NCBI RefSeq assembly: GCF_029888045.1
Contig: NZ_JARXRN010000016.1
Coordinates: 449,159-513,158, forward strand
Length of the DNA: 64,000 nucleotides
Reading direction: 5' to 3'
From: Luteimonas rhizosphaericola
GTDB taxonomy: Bacteria; Pseudomonadota; Gammaproteobacteria; Xanthomonadales; Xanthomonadaceae
Shown: in pieces, positions 1-8,460 of the stretch
Numbering within the stretch: position 1 is the first letter of the stretch
Layout: the number at the start of each line of letters is the position of its first letter
The notes under the pieces: model-generated
Seen by the model: only the letters and a program-made list of their open reading frames with translations
Told to the model about the DNA's origin: nothing
Database searches by the model: none
Position numbers and translations under genes: made by a program

Positions 1-846
1 AGCCTCTGGCTCAACAGCCACACCGAGTTCGGCGAGAAGATCGCGCAGCTGGCGATCGAGCGCGCCAGCGCGCGGCTCAAGACCGAGAAGCAGATCGTCC
101 GCAAGAAGGTCACCCAGGGCCCGGCCTTGCCGGGCAAGCTGGCCGACTGCATCAGCCAGGACCTCTCGCGCACCGAACTGTTCCTGGTGGAAGGCGACTC
201 GGCCGGCGGTAGCGCCAAGCAGGCGCGCGACAAGGATTTCCAGGCGATCCTGCCGCTGCGCGGCAAGATCCTCAACACCTGGGAAGTGGCGTCCGGCGGA
301 GTGCTCGCCTCGCAGGAGGTGCACGACCTGGCCGTGGCGATCGGCTGCGATCCGGGCAAGGACGACATCTCCGGCCTGCGCTACGGCAAGGTCGTGATCC
401 TGGCCGACGCCGACTCCGATGGCCTGCACATCGCCACCCTGCTCTCGGCGCTGTTCCTCAGGCACTTTCCTGCGCTGGTGCGCGCTGGCCACATCTTCGT
501 GGCGATGCCACCGCTGTTCCGCGTCGACGTGGGCAAGCAGGTGTTCTACGCGCTGGACGAGGAGGAGAAGCGCCTGCTGCTGGAGAAGATCGAGCGCGAG
601 AAGGCGGAGTCGAAGAAGGGCCTTGGGCAGGTCAACGTGACCCGCTTCAAGGGCCTGGGCGAGATGAACCCCTCGCAGCTGCGCGAATCCACGATCCACC
701 CCGACACCCGCCGCCTGGTGCAGCTGACCATCGACGACGACGGGGAAACCCGCGGGCTGATGGACATGCTGCTGGCGAAGAAGCGGGCTTCGGACCGGAA
801 GGCGTGGCTCGAACAGAAGGGCGACCTGGCGACGCTCGAGGTCTAG
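1..846 (+). CDS. parE: DNA topoisomerase IV subunit B, C-terminal part (5' end outside window)
   Basis: The frame is open from base 1 and ends at the TAG at 844-846, giving the last 281 residues of a type IIA topoisomerase ATPase/TOPRIM subunit. The TOPRIM domain is visible: EGDSAGGSAKQARD (acidic Glu), then the metal-binding DADSDGLHIATLL. With ParC, ParE decatenates daughter chromosomes. I prefer ParE to GyrB because of the DADSDG form (GyrB usually has DADVDG), the missing GyrB-type insertion and the short C-terminus after the RFKGLGEMN segment. The N-terminal GHKL ATPase domain lies upstream of the window. Nothing looks broken. Confidence 0.93.
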   Translation, partial: SLWLNSHTEFGEKIAQLAIERASARLKTEKQIVRKKVTQGPALPGKLADCISQDLSRTELFLVEGDSAGGSAKQARDKDFQAILPLRGKILNTWEVASGGVLASQEVHDLAVAIGCDPGKDDISGLRYGKVVILADADSDGLHIATLLSALFLRHFPALVRAGHIFVAMPPLFRVDVGKQVFYALDEEEKRLLLEKIEREKAESKKGLGQVNVTRFKGLGEMNPSQLRESTIHPDTRRLVQLTIDDDGETRGLMDMLLAKKRASDRKAWLEQKGDLATLEV

Positions 847-866
847 GCAGGCGATTCGTTCGCGTG

Positions 867-882
867 GGCCGTCGCGACGGCC
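867..882. repeat. 16-bp perfect palindrome just after parE
   Basis: GGCCGTCGCGACGGCC begins 20 bases after the parE stop codon. Its position suits a transcription-end hairpin, but there is no T-run, so a Rho-independent terminator is not supported. Confidence 0.45.
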
Positions 883-1290
883 TCGCCGTCATCGCGGCGC
901 ATCGCGTCCGGCGGCCATCGCGTCGGCTGACACACGGCAGCCCGTCGCGACCGGACAGGCCACGCCGCGACCGGGAGGCCTTTGCGGCGAATGTCCCCCG
1001 ATCGCGACGCGGCTCGGCTGACGGCCGATCGCGTATCGGATGTCTTCTGGCCGGAGCTACCGCGCGAGGGGGCATGCCGGATCGGGGTGTGACCGGGATG
1101 AAACCAAGGACGCATCGTGCCCTTGCTCGATCCGGCGCTGAAGACTTGCATTCGTCCTGCGCTGCCGATGGACGAGACGCATGTAAAAGGAATATCCGCA
1201 GGGCTGATGCGCTCGGCCCCTTTCTCCGAGCTCCCGCGGATTCAGACACGCTGGCTGCGGGTGTGCCCGGGGACGAAATCAAGGAGGAGG

Positions 1291-1310
1291 CGACGCCCTG
1301 CAGGGCGTCG
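1291..1310. repeat. 20-bp perfect palindrome
   Basis: CGACGCCCTGCAGGGCGTCG is a perfect 20-base palindrome, about 170 bases past the 3' end of the minus-strand GH43 gene. It may be a bidirectional end-of-transcript hairpin or a REP-like unit. There is no T-run on either side. Confidence 0.45.
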
Positions 1311-1482
1311 TCGGGGGACATTCGTCACCGGGCGCACCCGCAGCCGGCGTCACCGCGCGTCGACCCGGTGGCAGCGGCTTTGCCGCGCTCGATCCGTCCA
1401 CGCATGAACCGGTCGCAACACGACCGATGCTCGAAGGCGATCGAAATACAACTCTGCTCCGGGCATCGCCCGAAGGCTCGAC

Positions 1483-3588
1483 TCAGTCCGCGGCAACCGC
1501 CTGCCACCGCAGCACGGTGCCGTCCTTGCGGTCGGGCCGGGGACCCGGCCGGTCGGCGGCATAGGGTTCGCCGCTCTCGGGCAGGATGCCGAGGTAGCGG
1601 TTCGTCTTCAGCGACAGCAGCATGAACTCGCCGCGCAGCAGGTCCTGCCACAGGAACAGGCTGGCGTCGGACTCGGGCAGCAGGCGCACGTCGGCCGACA
1701 GTCCGATGCCGACCACGGTCAGGAAGCCGCTGCCGTCCATCGCCTCCAGCGCCACCCGGCCACGGCCGCGGTCGTGCACGCGGAAACGCGCACCCGCTTC
1801 GCCCGCTTCCTTCGCATCGGCCGCCACCGGCTGCAACACGCCCAGCGGATGCACGCGCGCCACCGTGCCGTCGCCCAGGTTGTGCAACGCGACCACCTGT
1901 CCCAGCGCCAGGTTGCGCGAACGGTCCGCCAGCGGCTCGTCGACCCGGAATTCGTCGAAGTCCGCATGGCCGCCATCGCGGCCTTCCGCGTTGTAGGCGA
2001 ACAGCGCGTAGCGCGTGCCCTGGAAGGTCTTGAGCTGGTAGGGCAGCCGCACCGGCCCGCCGATGTCGGTGAAGCGCTCGCCGTCGGCGCTCCACGAGAA
2101 CTGCGCCAGGTCCTGGTCGTAGTCGCCCGCGACGCGCAGGAACACGCGCGGCGATGCCAGCGGCACGTCGACATGGCGATCGCCCAGCTGCGAATGCCAG
2201 CGCAGCGTCGCGCCTTCGCGGCCCTGCACCACGCCCAGCCACGCCGCCGGCATGTTGAGCAGGCCGAGGCCGGCGACGTCGCCATCGGTCAGGGCTGATG
2301 CATCCAGCTGGACGGTCGCCGTGGACTCCGGCCCGATCACGCGCTGGGTCAGCGTGTTGCGTGCCCACAGGAAACCGTCGGCCGGCCGGGCGTGCAGCCG
2401 CAGCGCGCCCGGCCGCTCATCGAGCGACCAGCGCCCGCCCAGCGGCGCATGGTTCCACTGCCACACCGGCTGCAGCGTGGGCGCGGAGAAATCGTCGCTG
2501 CGCGTATAGGTCGCGCGCGGCGCGGTGTCGGTGCCCACGTCGGGCTTGAACCAGGTGCGCGGCGAACGGCCAAGGTTGCCCGCCAGGCCGAAGTACGGCC
2601 AGCCCTCGTGCCAGGTCACCGGCGAGAGGTAGGTGGTGCGGCCGATGGATTTGACGTCCATCATCGAGAAGCCCCACCAGCTGCCGTCGGGCGCCTGCAC
2701 GATGCCGCCCTGGTGCAGCGGCACCGCCCCGAGCGCGTTGTCGCCCGGCTTGTGCATCGAGAACGCGGTGGCGCCGGTGGGCACCGGCGTGCGCTGGCCC
2801 ACGCCGTTCTCCCACCAGCCGCGCTGGGTGCCCATGGTTTCGCTGGCGCTGATCGCCACCGTCTCCCACGGCCCGTCGAGCGCATCGGCGCGCGCGGCCT
2901 GCATGCGGCCCACCGGCGCATAGTTCGCGCTGATGATGTAGTAGCGTCCGTCCACCTTGTAGAAGTGGTGGCCCTCGCCCATGCCGTTGCCGGCCGGGAT
3001 GATCACCCGTTCACTGCCCTCGACCACGCCGCTCAGGTCCGGCTTCAGCTCGACCAGGCGCACCTCGTTGTAGTTGAACACCGCCCAGACGCGGCCGTCG
3101 TCGTCGAACAGCACCGACAGGTCGTGCAGGTTGCGCTCGATCACCGAACGGGTCCACGGCCCGGCGGCATCGCGGGCGCTGAACACGTGCAGCCCGCGCC
3201 CGTTGATGTTGGCGAAGATGTGGAAGCGGCCATCGTGGTGGCGCAGGCTCGGCGCCCAGATGCCCTGCCCGTACAGGTCGCGGCCGTCCTCGAGCCGGTA
3301 CTCGGCGCCGGGCGGGAAATCGGGCATCGCGTAGGAGACGAACTCCCAGTTCACCAGGTCGCGCGAGCGCAGCACCGGCAGCCCGGGCACCGCGTGCATG
3401 GTGGTGCCGGTCATGTAGAACCAGTCGCCGACCCGGATCAGGTCGGGGTCGGAGAACTCGTCGTGGAACAGAGGGTTGGTGTAGGTGCCGTTGCCGTTGT
3501 CGGCCATCCAGGTGGCGGCAGGCGGCCCGGAGGCCTGAACGGCGCCCAGCGCGAACAGCAGGACCAGCCAGACACCGGACGCACGCAT
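1483..3588 (-). CDS. Secreted GH43 glycoside hydrolase with beta-sandwich and trefoil-like C-terminal domains
   Basis: 701 residues. I chose the ATG at 3588 because it opens a clear signal peptide (MRASGVWLVLLFALGAVQA) behind a GGAGGAG ribosome site; the longer frame has an Arg-rich non-protein-like extension. The five-bladed propeller (about residues 30-330) carries the GH43 triad: Asp47 (SDPDLI, base), Asp156 (HDLSV, pKa modulator) and Glu205 (GMGEGHHF, acid). Residues about 345-540 resemble the concanavalin-like beta-xylosidase C2 domain. The last 150 or so, with GRVALEAMDGSGFLTV-type repeats, look like a fascin-like beta-trefoil. The gene is last in the arabinose operon, 160 bases after the permease. 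Likely role: releasing L-arabinofuranose or xylose from arabinoxylan or arabinan outside the cytoplasm. The exact substrate cannot be read from sequence. Confidence 0.88.
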   Translation of the reverse strand: MRASGVWLVLLFALGAVQASGPPAATWMADNGNGTYTNPLFHDEFSDPDLIRVGDWFYMTGTTMHAVPGLPVLRSRDLVNWEFVSYAMPDFPPGAEYRLEDGRDLYGQGIWAPSLRHHDGRFHIFANINGRGLHVFSARDAAGPWTRSVIERNLHDLSVLFDDDGRVWAVFNYNEVRLVELKPDLSGVVEGSERVIIPAGNGMGEGHHFYKVDGRYYIISANYAPVGRMQAARADALDGPWETVAISASETMGTQRGWWENGVGQRTPVPTGATAFSMHKPGDNALGAVPLHQGGIVQAPDGSWWGFSMMDVKSIGRTTYLSPVTWHEGWPYFGLAGNLGRSPRTWFKPDVGTDTAPRATYTRSDDFSAPTLQPVWQWNHAPLGGRWSLDERPGALRLHARPADGFLWARNTLTQRVIGPESTATVQLDASALTDGDVAGLGLLNMPAAWLGVVQGREGATLRWHSQLGDRHVDVPLASPRVFLRVAGDYDQDLAQFSWSADGERFTDIGGPVRLPYQLKTFQGTRYALFAYNAEGRDGGHADFDEFRVDEPLADRSRNLALGQVVALHNLGDGTVARVHPLGVLQPVAADAKEAGEAGARFRVHDRGRGRVALEAMDGSGFLTVVGIGLSADVRLLPESDASLFLWQDLLRGEFMLLSLKTNRYLGILPESGEPYAADRPGPRPDRKDGTVLRWQAVAAD

Positions 3589-3748
3589 CAGCCTGACTCC
3601 TCCACCGCATCGCGTGACGCGCGGCCGGCCGACGCGCCGGTCCGGCACACCAGGCGGCCACCGAGCGCCACGTGCGTCCGCCCCGCGCCCGGCATCGGAC
3701 AGGCATCCCAGCCGCCGCATGCGGACCACCGTGCGTCGCGGCGCTCGC

Positions 3749-4762
3749 TCACACGGCTCCGTCGCGGCGCGCCAGCAGCCGCTGCATCAGGCAGAACGCC
3801 AGCAGCAGCGCGCCGATCGCGATCCGCGTCCACCACGAGCTGAGCGTGCCGTCGAACACGATCAGGGTCTGGATCAGGCCAAGGACCAGCACGCCGAACA
3901 CCGTCCCGAGCACGTACCCGCTGCCGCCGGCCAGCAGGGTGCCGCCGATCACCACCGCGGCGATGGCGTCGAGCTCCAGCCCGCTGGCGTGCAGGCTGTA
4001 GCCGCTGAGCATGTAGAACGTGTAGACCACGCCGGCCAGCGCCGAGCAGAAGCCGCTGAGCGCGTACACCCGCACCAGGGTGGCGTCGACCGCCAGGCCC
4101 ATCAGCCGCGCCGACTGCTCGTTGCCGCCGATCGCGTACACCGTGCGCCCGAAACGGGTCAGCCCCGCCAGCACCGCGCCGGCGGCCACCACCAGCAGCG
4201 CGATCACCGCGCCCACCGACAGCGACGCCCCGCCGCCGACCGGGATCCGCAGTCCCGCCACCGCCACGTGGAACGCGTGGTCGATGCCGATCGAATCCAC
4301 GCTCACCAGCGTGGCCGCGCCGCGCGCCAGGAACATGCCGGCCAGCGTCACCACGAACGGCTGCAGCCGGTAGCGCTGGATGATCGCGCCCATCGTCCCG
4401 CCGAACGCGGTGCCGGCCACCAGCACCGCCGCGATCGCCGCCAGCGGGTGCCAGCCGTGGTGCTGCACCAGGCTGGCCAGCAGCACCGTGCTGAAGGCGA
4501 CCACCGCGCCCACCGACAGGTCGATGCCGCCGGTGAGGATCACGAACGTCATGCCCACCGCCACGATCAGCACGAAGCCGTTGTCGATGAACAGGTTCAG
4601 GAACACCTGGGGGCGCAGGAAGCCGTCGTACAGCACGCCCCCGGCGACCGCCATCGCCACGAACAGCGAGACCGTCACCGCCAGCGAGAGGTAGCGCGGG
4701 TCGCGCCAGAGGCGCCCGAGCCCGCCGGCGTGCAGCAGCCCGCGCACGGGCACGGCGCTCAT
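3749..4762 (-). CDS. yjfF: Sugar ABC transporter permease, YjfF type
   Basis: 337-residue inner-membrane permease of the ribose/galactofuranose family, with about nine hydrophobic helices and the conserved cytoplasmic segments TGGIDLSVGAVVAFS and GTLLAGGSGYVLGTVFGVLVLG. Its ATG overlaps the stop of the preceding permease (ATGA, 4759-4762), so the two are translationally coupled. With YtfT it should form the heterodimeric channel of a CUT2 importer driven by the YtfR-like ATPase. In E. coli the four-gene ytfQRT-yjfF system takes up galactofuranose; the neighbours here point to arabinofuranose. Confidence 0.9.
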   Translation of the reverse strand: MSAVPVRGLLHAGGLGRLWRDPRYLSLAVTVSLFVAMAVAGGVLYDGFLRPQVFLNLFIDNGFVLIVAVGMTFVILTGGIDLSVGAVVAFSTVLLASLVQHHGWHPLAAIAAVLVAGTAFGGTMGAIIQRYRLQPFVVTLAGMFLARGAATLVSVDSIGIDHAFHVAVAGLRIPVGGGASLSVGAVIALLVVAAGAVLAGLTRFGRTVYAIGGNEQSARLMGLAVDATLVRVYALSGFCSALAGVVYTFYMLSGYSLHASGLELDAIAAVVIGGTLLAGGSGYVLGTVFGVLVLGLIQTLIVFDGTLSSWWTRIAIGALLLAFCLMQRLLARRDGAV

Positions 4763-5826
4763 GCCGGCGCCCCGCGCGTGCGCCACAGCAGCGAGCGCGC
4801 CTGCGCGCGGAACTGCGGCGACTGCAGCAGCAGCACCACCAGCACCAGCAATGCCTTGACCACCAGGTTGACCTGCGGCGGCACGCCGATGGCGTAGATG
4901 GTGGTGGTCAGGGTCTGGATGATCAGCGCGCCGACCAGGCTGCCGGCGAGGCTGAAGCGCCCCCCCGCGAGCGCGGTGCCACCCAGCGCCACGGCCAGGA
5001 TCGCGTCGAGTTCCAGCAGTTGCCCGGCGTTGTTGGCGTCGGCGCTGGCCACGTTGGCGCTCACCAGCACGCCCGCGATGCCCGCGCACAGCCCCGAGAA
5101 CACGTACAGCGACAGCATGATCGCCCGCGCGCGCACGCCGGCCACGTGCGCGGCCACGGGGTTGTGGCCGATCGCGCGCACGAACAGGCCGAGCGCGGTG
5201 CGCCCCAGCAGCGCCTGCAGCGCCAGGAACAGCGCCAGCACCACGAACAGCGCGATCGGCAGCCCGAGCACGAAGCCGGTGCCGAGGAACACGTAGGGCG
5301 CGTAGTAGATCGTCAGGATCTGGCCGTCGCTGACGAGCTGCGCGATGCCGCGCCCGGCGACCATCAGGATCAGGGTGGCGATGATCGGCTGCATGCCCAC
5401 CTTCACCACCAGCAGGCCGTTCCACAGGCCGCACAGCGCGGCGGCCGCGAGCGCCGCGGCCACCGCGGCGAACAGCGGCGCGAGGCCCTCGCCGCCGCCG
5501 GCGGTCATGCGCGCGATGGTCCAGGCCGCGACGGTGGCGGCGATCGCGAGCACCGCGCCGACGGAGATGTCCAGGCCGCGCACCGCGATCACCAGGGTCA
5601 TGCCGAGCGAGACCAGGATCAGCGGCGCCGCGCGGTTGGCGATGTCGACGAGGTTCCCGTACAGGCGGCCATCGCGCCACTCCAGCGCCAGGAAGCCGGG
5701 GTTGAACAGGCCGTTGCCGAGCAGCAGCAGGGCCAGCGCGAGCAGCGGCCACGCCAGCGGATGCGCGACCGCGCGGCGCCACAGCGGCGCAGGGACCATC
5801 GGCCGGGGGTCGGGTGGTGCGCTCAT
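4759..5826 (-). CDS. ytfT: Sugar ABC transporter permease, YtfT type
   Basis: 355-residue CUT2 permease. After a short basic N-terminus come multiple hydrophobic helices and the family signatures VRGLDISVGAVLAIAATV and LGGTALAGGRFSLAGSLVGALIIQTL. The start at 5826 overlaps the upstream ATPase stop as ATGA, and its own stop overlaps the yjfF start in the same way. It is the partner of the next permease. Two different permease genes, rather than one used as a homodimer, is the arrangement of the E. coli galactofuranose importer. Confidence 0.9.
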   Translation of the reverse strand: MSAPPDPRPMVPAPLWRRAVAHPLAWPLLALALLLLGNGLFNPGFLALEWRDGRLYGNLVDIANRAAPLILVSLGMTLVIAVRGLDISVGAVLAIAATVAAWTIARMTAGGGEGLAPLFAAVAAALAAAALCGLWNGLLVVKVGMQPIIATLILMVAGRGIAQLVSDGQILTIYYAPYVFLGTGFVLGLPIALFVVLALFLALQALLGRTALGLFVRAIGHNPVAAHVAGVRARAIMLSLYVFSGLCAGIAGVLVSANVASADANNAGQLLELDAILAVALGGTALAGGRFSLAGSLVGALIIQTLTTTIYAIGVPPQVNLVVKALLVLVVLLLQSPQFRAQARSLLWRTRGAPA

Positions 5827-7340
5827 GCGTGCCCCGCGATCAGGTCCATGACCTGCGCGCCGTCGCAGCCGCCGGGCAGTTCGCCCGCCTTGTGGCGGTC
5901 GCGCATCACCGCGATGCGGTCGCCCAGGCGCGTGAGTTCCTCGATCTCGGCGGAGATGAAGAGCACCGCCATGCCGGTGCGCGCGAGGCGCACCACCTCG
6001 GCCATGATGTCCTGCTTGGCGGCGATGTCGATGCCGCGCGTGGGTTCGTCCAGGATCAGGAGCGACGGCTGCGTCGCCAGCCAGCGCGCCAGCACCACCT
6101 TCTGCTGGTTGCCGCCGGACAGCGACCCGGCGGGCGCTTCGGTGCCGGCGGTGCGGATGCCCAGCAGTTCGACGTAGCGCCGCGCCAGTTCGTCCTGCGT
6201 CGCGCGCGGCAGCGAGCGCCGCCAGCCGCGCCGGGCCTGCAGCGCGAGCACGATATTCTCGCGCACCGACAGGCCGGCGACGATGCCTTCGGTCTTGCGC
6301 TCTTCCGGGCACAGTGCCAGCCCGCGCGCGACCGCCTCGGCCGGATGCCGGAACTGCACCGGACGGTCGTCCACGCGCAGTTCGCCCGCGTCGGCGCGAT
6401 CGAGCCCGAACAGCAGCCGCGCCAGTTCGGTGCGGCCCGATCCCAGCAGCCCGCCCAGTCCCATGACCTCGCCCGCGCGCAGCTGCAGGTCGACCGGCTT
6501 GAGCGCACCTCGCCGCGCGAGTCCATGCGCCTGCAGCACCACCGGCGCGTCGCCGGGCACGGGCGTGCCCGCCTCGCGGCCGCCGGCCAGCGCGACTTCG
6601 CGCCCCACCATCGCCTTCACCAGCGCCGCGTGCGGCAGGTCGGCCGGCGCGTACTCGCCCACCAGCGTGCCGTTGCGCAGCACGGTGATGCGGTCGGACA
6701 CCGCGTAGACCTGGTCGAGGAAGTGGGTGACGAACAGGATCGCCATGCCGCGCTCGCGCAACCGCCGCATCACCGCGAACAGCTGCCGCACTTCGTCCTC
6801 GTCCAGGCTCGAGGTCGGCTCGTCCAGGATCAGCACCTTCGCCGATACCCCCAGCGCACGCGCGATCGCCACCATCTGCTGGATCGCCACCGGATAGCCC
6901 GACAGCGGACGGTCCACGTCCAGCTCCAGCTGCAGTTCGGCCAGCAGCGCGCGCGCCTGGGCCCGCACCCGCGACCACCGCACCAGGCCGTAGCGGCGCG
7001 GGAAGCGGCCGGCGAACAGGTTCTCCGCCACCGACAGGTTCGGGCACAGGTTCACTTCCTGGTAGACCGTGCTGATGCCCAGGCGCTGCGCGTCGAGCGG
7101 GTCGGCCGGCGCGATCGTGCGACCGTCCAGCGTCACCGTGCCCGCGTCCGGCGCCTCGACGCCGGTCAGCAGCTTGATCAGGGTCGACTTGCCGGCGCCG
7201 TTCTGGCCCATCAGCGCGTGGATCTCGCCGGCGCGCAGGGTCAGCCCCGCGCCGTCGAGCGCGCGCGTCGCGCCGAAGCGCTTGCCGAGGCCTTCGGCAT
7301 GGAGCACCACCGCGCGGGAGTCGCCGCCTTGCACGCTCAT
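5823..7340 (-). CDS. ytfR: Sugar ABC transporter ATP-binding protein, YtfR type
   Basis: 505 residues with two fused nucleotide-binding domains, typical of CUT2 importers (RbsA/YtfR/GguA). NBD1 has an intact Walker A (GQNGAGKST) and Walker B (VLILDEPTSSLDE). NBD2 has a degenerate Walker A (GLLGSGRTE, no Lys) but an intact signature LSGGNQQKV and ILDEPTRGID. This split of an active and a weakened site is normal for the family. The start at 7340 lies 7 bases after the binding-protein stop, and the stop overlaps ytfT. It powers import through the YtfT/YjfF channel from the cytoplasmic face. Confidence 0.93.
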   Translation of the reverse strand: MSVQGGDSRAVVLHAEGLGKRFGATRALDGAGLTLRAGEIHALMGQNGAGKSTLIKLLTGVEAPDAGTVTLDGRTIAPADPLDAQRLGISTVYQEVNLCPNLSVAENLFAGRFPRRYGLVRWSRVRAQARALLAELQLELDVDRPLSGYPVAIQQMVAIARALGVSAKVLILDEPTSSLDEDEVRQLFAVMRRLRERGMAILFVTHFLDQVYAVSDRITVLRNGTLVGEYAPADLPHAALVKAMVGREVALAGGREAGTPVPGDAPVVLQAHGLARRGALKPVDLQLRAGEVMGLGGLLGSGRTELARLLFGLDRADAGELRVDDRPVQFRHPAEAVARGLALCPEERKTEGIVAGLSVRENIVLALQARRGWRRSLPRATQDELARRYVELLGIRTAGTEAPAGSLSGGNQQKVVLARWLATQPSLLILDEPTRGIDIAAKQDIMAEVVRLARTGMAVLFISAEIEELTRLGDRIAVMRDRHKAGELPGGCDGAQVMDLIAGHA

Positions 7341-7347
7341 GCCGGCG

Positions 7348-8325
7348 TCAGTACTTGCGGTTCGGCAGCTCGGCCTCGGCCTGGTCCTGGGTGAACACGC
7401 CCTCTTCCACCATCACCCGCTTGGGCACCTCGCGCCCGGCGTGCACCTCGCGGATCAGGTCGGCCAGCTGCGGCCCGAGCAGCGGGTTGCACTCCACGGT
7501 GGCGTTGAGCTTGCCGGCCTTCATCGCCTCGAACGCGCCGCGCACGCCGTCGATCGAGACGATGCGGATGTCGGTGCCCGGCTTGCGCCCGGCTTCCTCG
7601 ATCGCCTGGATCGCGCCGATCGCCATGTCGTCGTTGTGCGCGAACAGCACGTCGATGTTGTCGCCCTCGGCCTTGAGGAAGGCTTCCATCACTTCCTTGC
7701 CGCGGGCACGGGTGAAATCGCCGCTCTGCGAGCGCACGATCTGGAACCGGCTGTCGCCGTCGATCACTTCCTTGAAACCGCGCATGCGGTCGTTGGCCGG
7801 CGCCGAGCCGACGGTGCCCTGCAGTTCGACGATCCGGATCGGCCCCTGCTTGCCCTGGCTGTCCTCGATCACCCAGCGCGCGGCGCGGCGGCCTTCCTCG
7901 ACGAAATCCGATCCGATCAGGGTCGCGTACAGCGAATCGTCGGCCACGTTGACCGCGCGGTCGGTCAGCACCACCGGGATGCCGGCGGTCTTGGCTTCGC
8001 GCAGCACGTTGTCCCAGCCGGTTTCGACCACCGGCGAGAACGCGATCACGTCCACGCCCTGGGCGATGAACGACCGCAGCGCCTTGATCTGGTTCTCCTG
8101 CTTCTGCTGCGCGTCGGAGAAGCGCAGGTTGAACTCGGGCGCCGCCAGCGCCTCGCGCACCGAACGCGTGTTGGCGGTGCGCCACTCGCTCTCCGCGCCC
8201 ACCTGGCTGAAGCCGACGGTGATCGCATCGTCGCCGGCCGCCGCCTGGCCGCCCTCGCCGCCGCCGGAGCACCCGGCGAGCACCGCGGCGCACAGCAGCG
8301 CCGCCACTCCCACAACCTTCCGCAT
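7348..8325 (-). CDS. ytfQ: Sugar-binding protein of the YtfQ type, predicted lipoprotein
   Basis: 325 residues. Two ATG codons lie side by side (8328 and 8325). The GGGAGGAC ribosome site is better spaced for the second, which I use. The leader ends in a lipobox (AAVLAGC), so the protein should be lipid-anchored rather than freely periplasmic, an unusual state for a Gram-negative sugar-binding protein. The mature part reads like E. coli YtfQ: VGFSQVGAESEWRTANTRS, FSDAQQKQENQIKALRSFIAQGVD, LIGSDFVEEGRRAA. It is a type I periplasmic-binding fold that delivers a furanose sugar to YtfT/YjfF. It is the first transporter gene, 135 bases after the FAH gene. Confidence 0.92.
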   Translation of the reverse strand: MRKVVGVAALLCAAVLAGCSGGGEGGQAAAGDDAITVGFSQVGAESEWRTANTRSVREALAAPEFNLRFSDAQQKQENQIKALRSFIAQGVDVIAFSPVVETGWDNVLREAKTAGIPVVLTDRAVNVADDSLYATLIGSDFVEEGRRAARWVIEDSQGKQGPIRIVELQGTVGSAPANDRMRGFKEVIDGDSRFQIVRSQSGDFTRARGKEVMEAFLKAEGDNIDVLFAHNDDMAIGAIQAIEEAGRKPGTDIRIVSIDGVRGAFEAMKAGKLNATVECNPLLGPQLADLIREVHAGREVPKRVMVEEGVFTQDQAEAELPNRKY

Positions 8326-8460
8326 CATGTCCTCCCGGGACTCGAAACTGCTAGAGCGCTGCCGCCATGCTGCCATGGCGTGGCCGCGCGTGCGCCGCCT
8401 TCATCGGCGCGGTGGCCGTCGTCGCAACCGCTGTGGCCCGGCCGATCCATCGCGTCTTCG

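Larger units (their letters stand above)
847..1482. other. Intergenic region without a convincing gene
   Basis: 636 bases between the convergent ends of parE and the GH43 gene. Open frames exist on both strands but are Arg/Ser/Ala-rich, lack recognisable motifs and overlap each other, as expected for chance frames at this GC. The region holds two perfect palindromes (867-882 and 1291-1310), listed separately. Either may help end transcription from the converging genes, but neither has a T-run. Confidence 0.6.

Noticed and set aside
1..846. Assignment as gyrB
   Set aside because: The DADSDG motif and short C-terminus fit ParE better. Full-length alignment would settle it.
804..1625. A 273-residue open frame past parE and several other frames in 847-1482
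   Set aside because: Overlaps the end of parE and the end of GH43 and is Arg/Ser-rich with no recognisable domain. Treated as non-coding.
5814..7394. A 526-residue open frame opposite the ytfR gene
   Set aside because: Composition and lack of motifs; the minus-strand ytfR has all ABC ATPase motifs.
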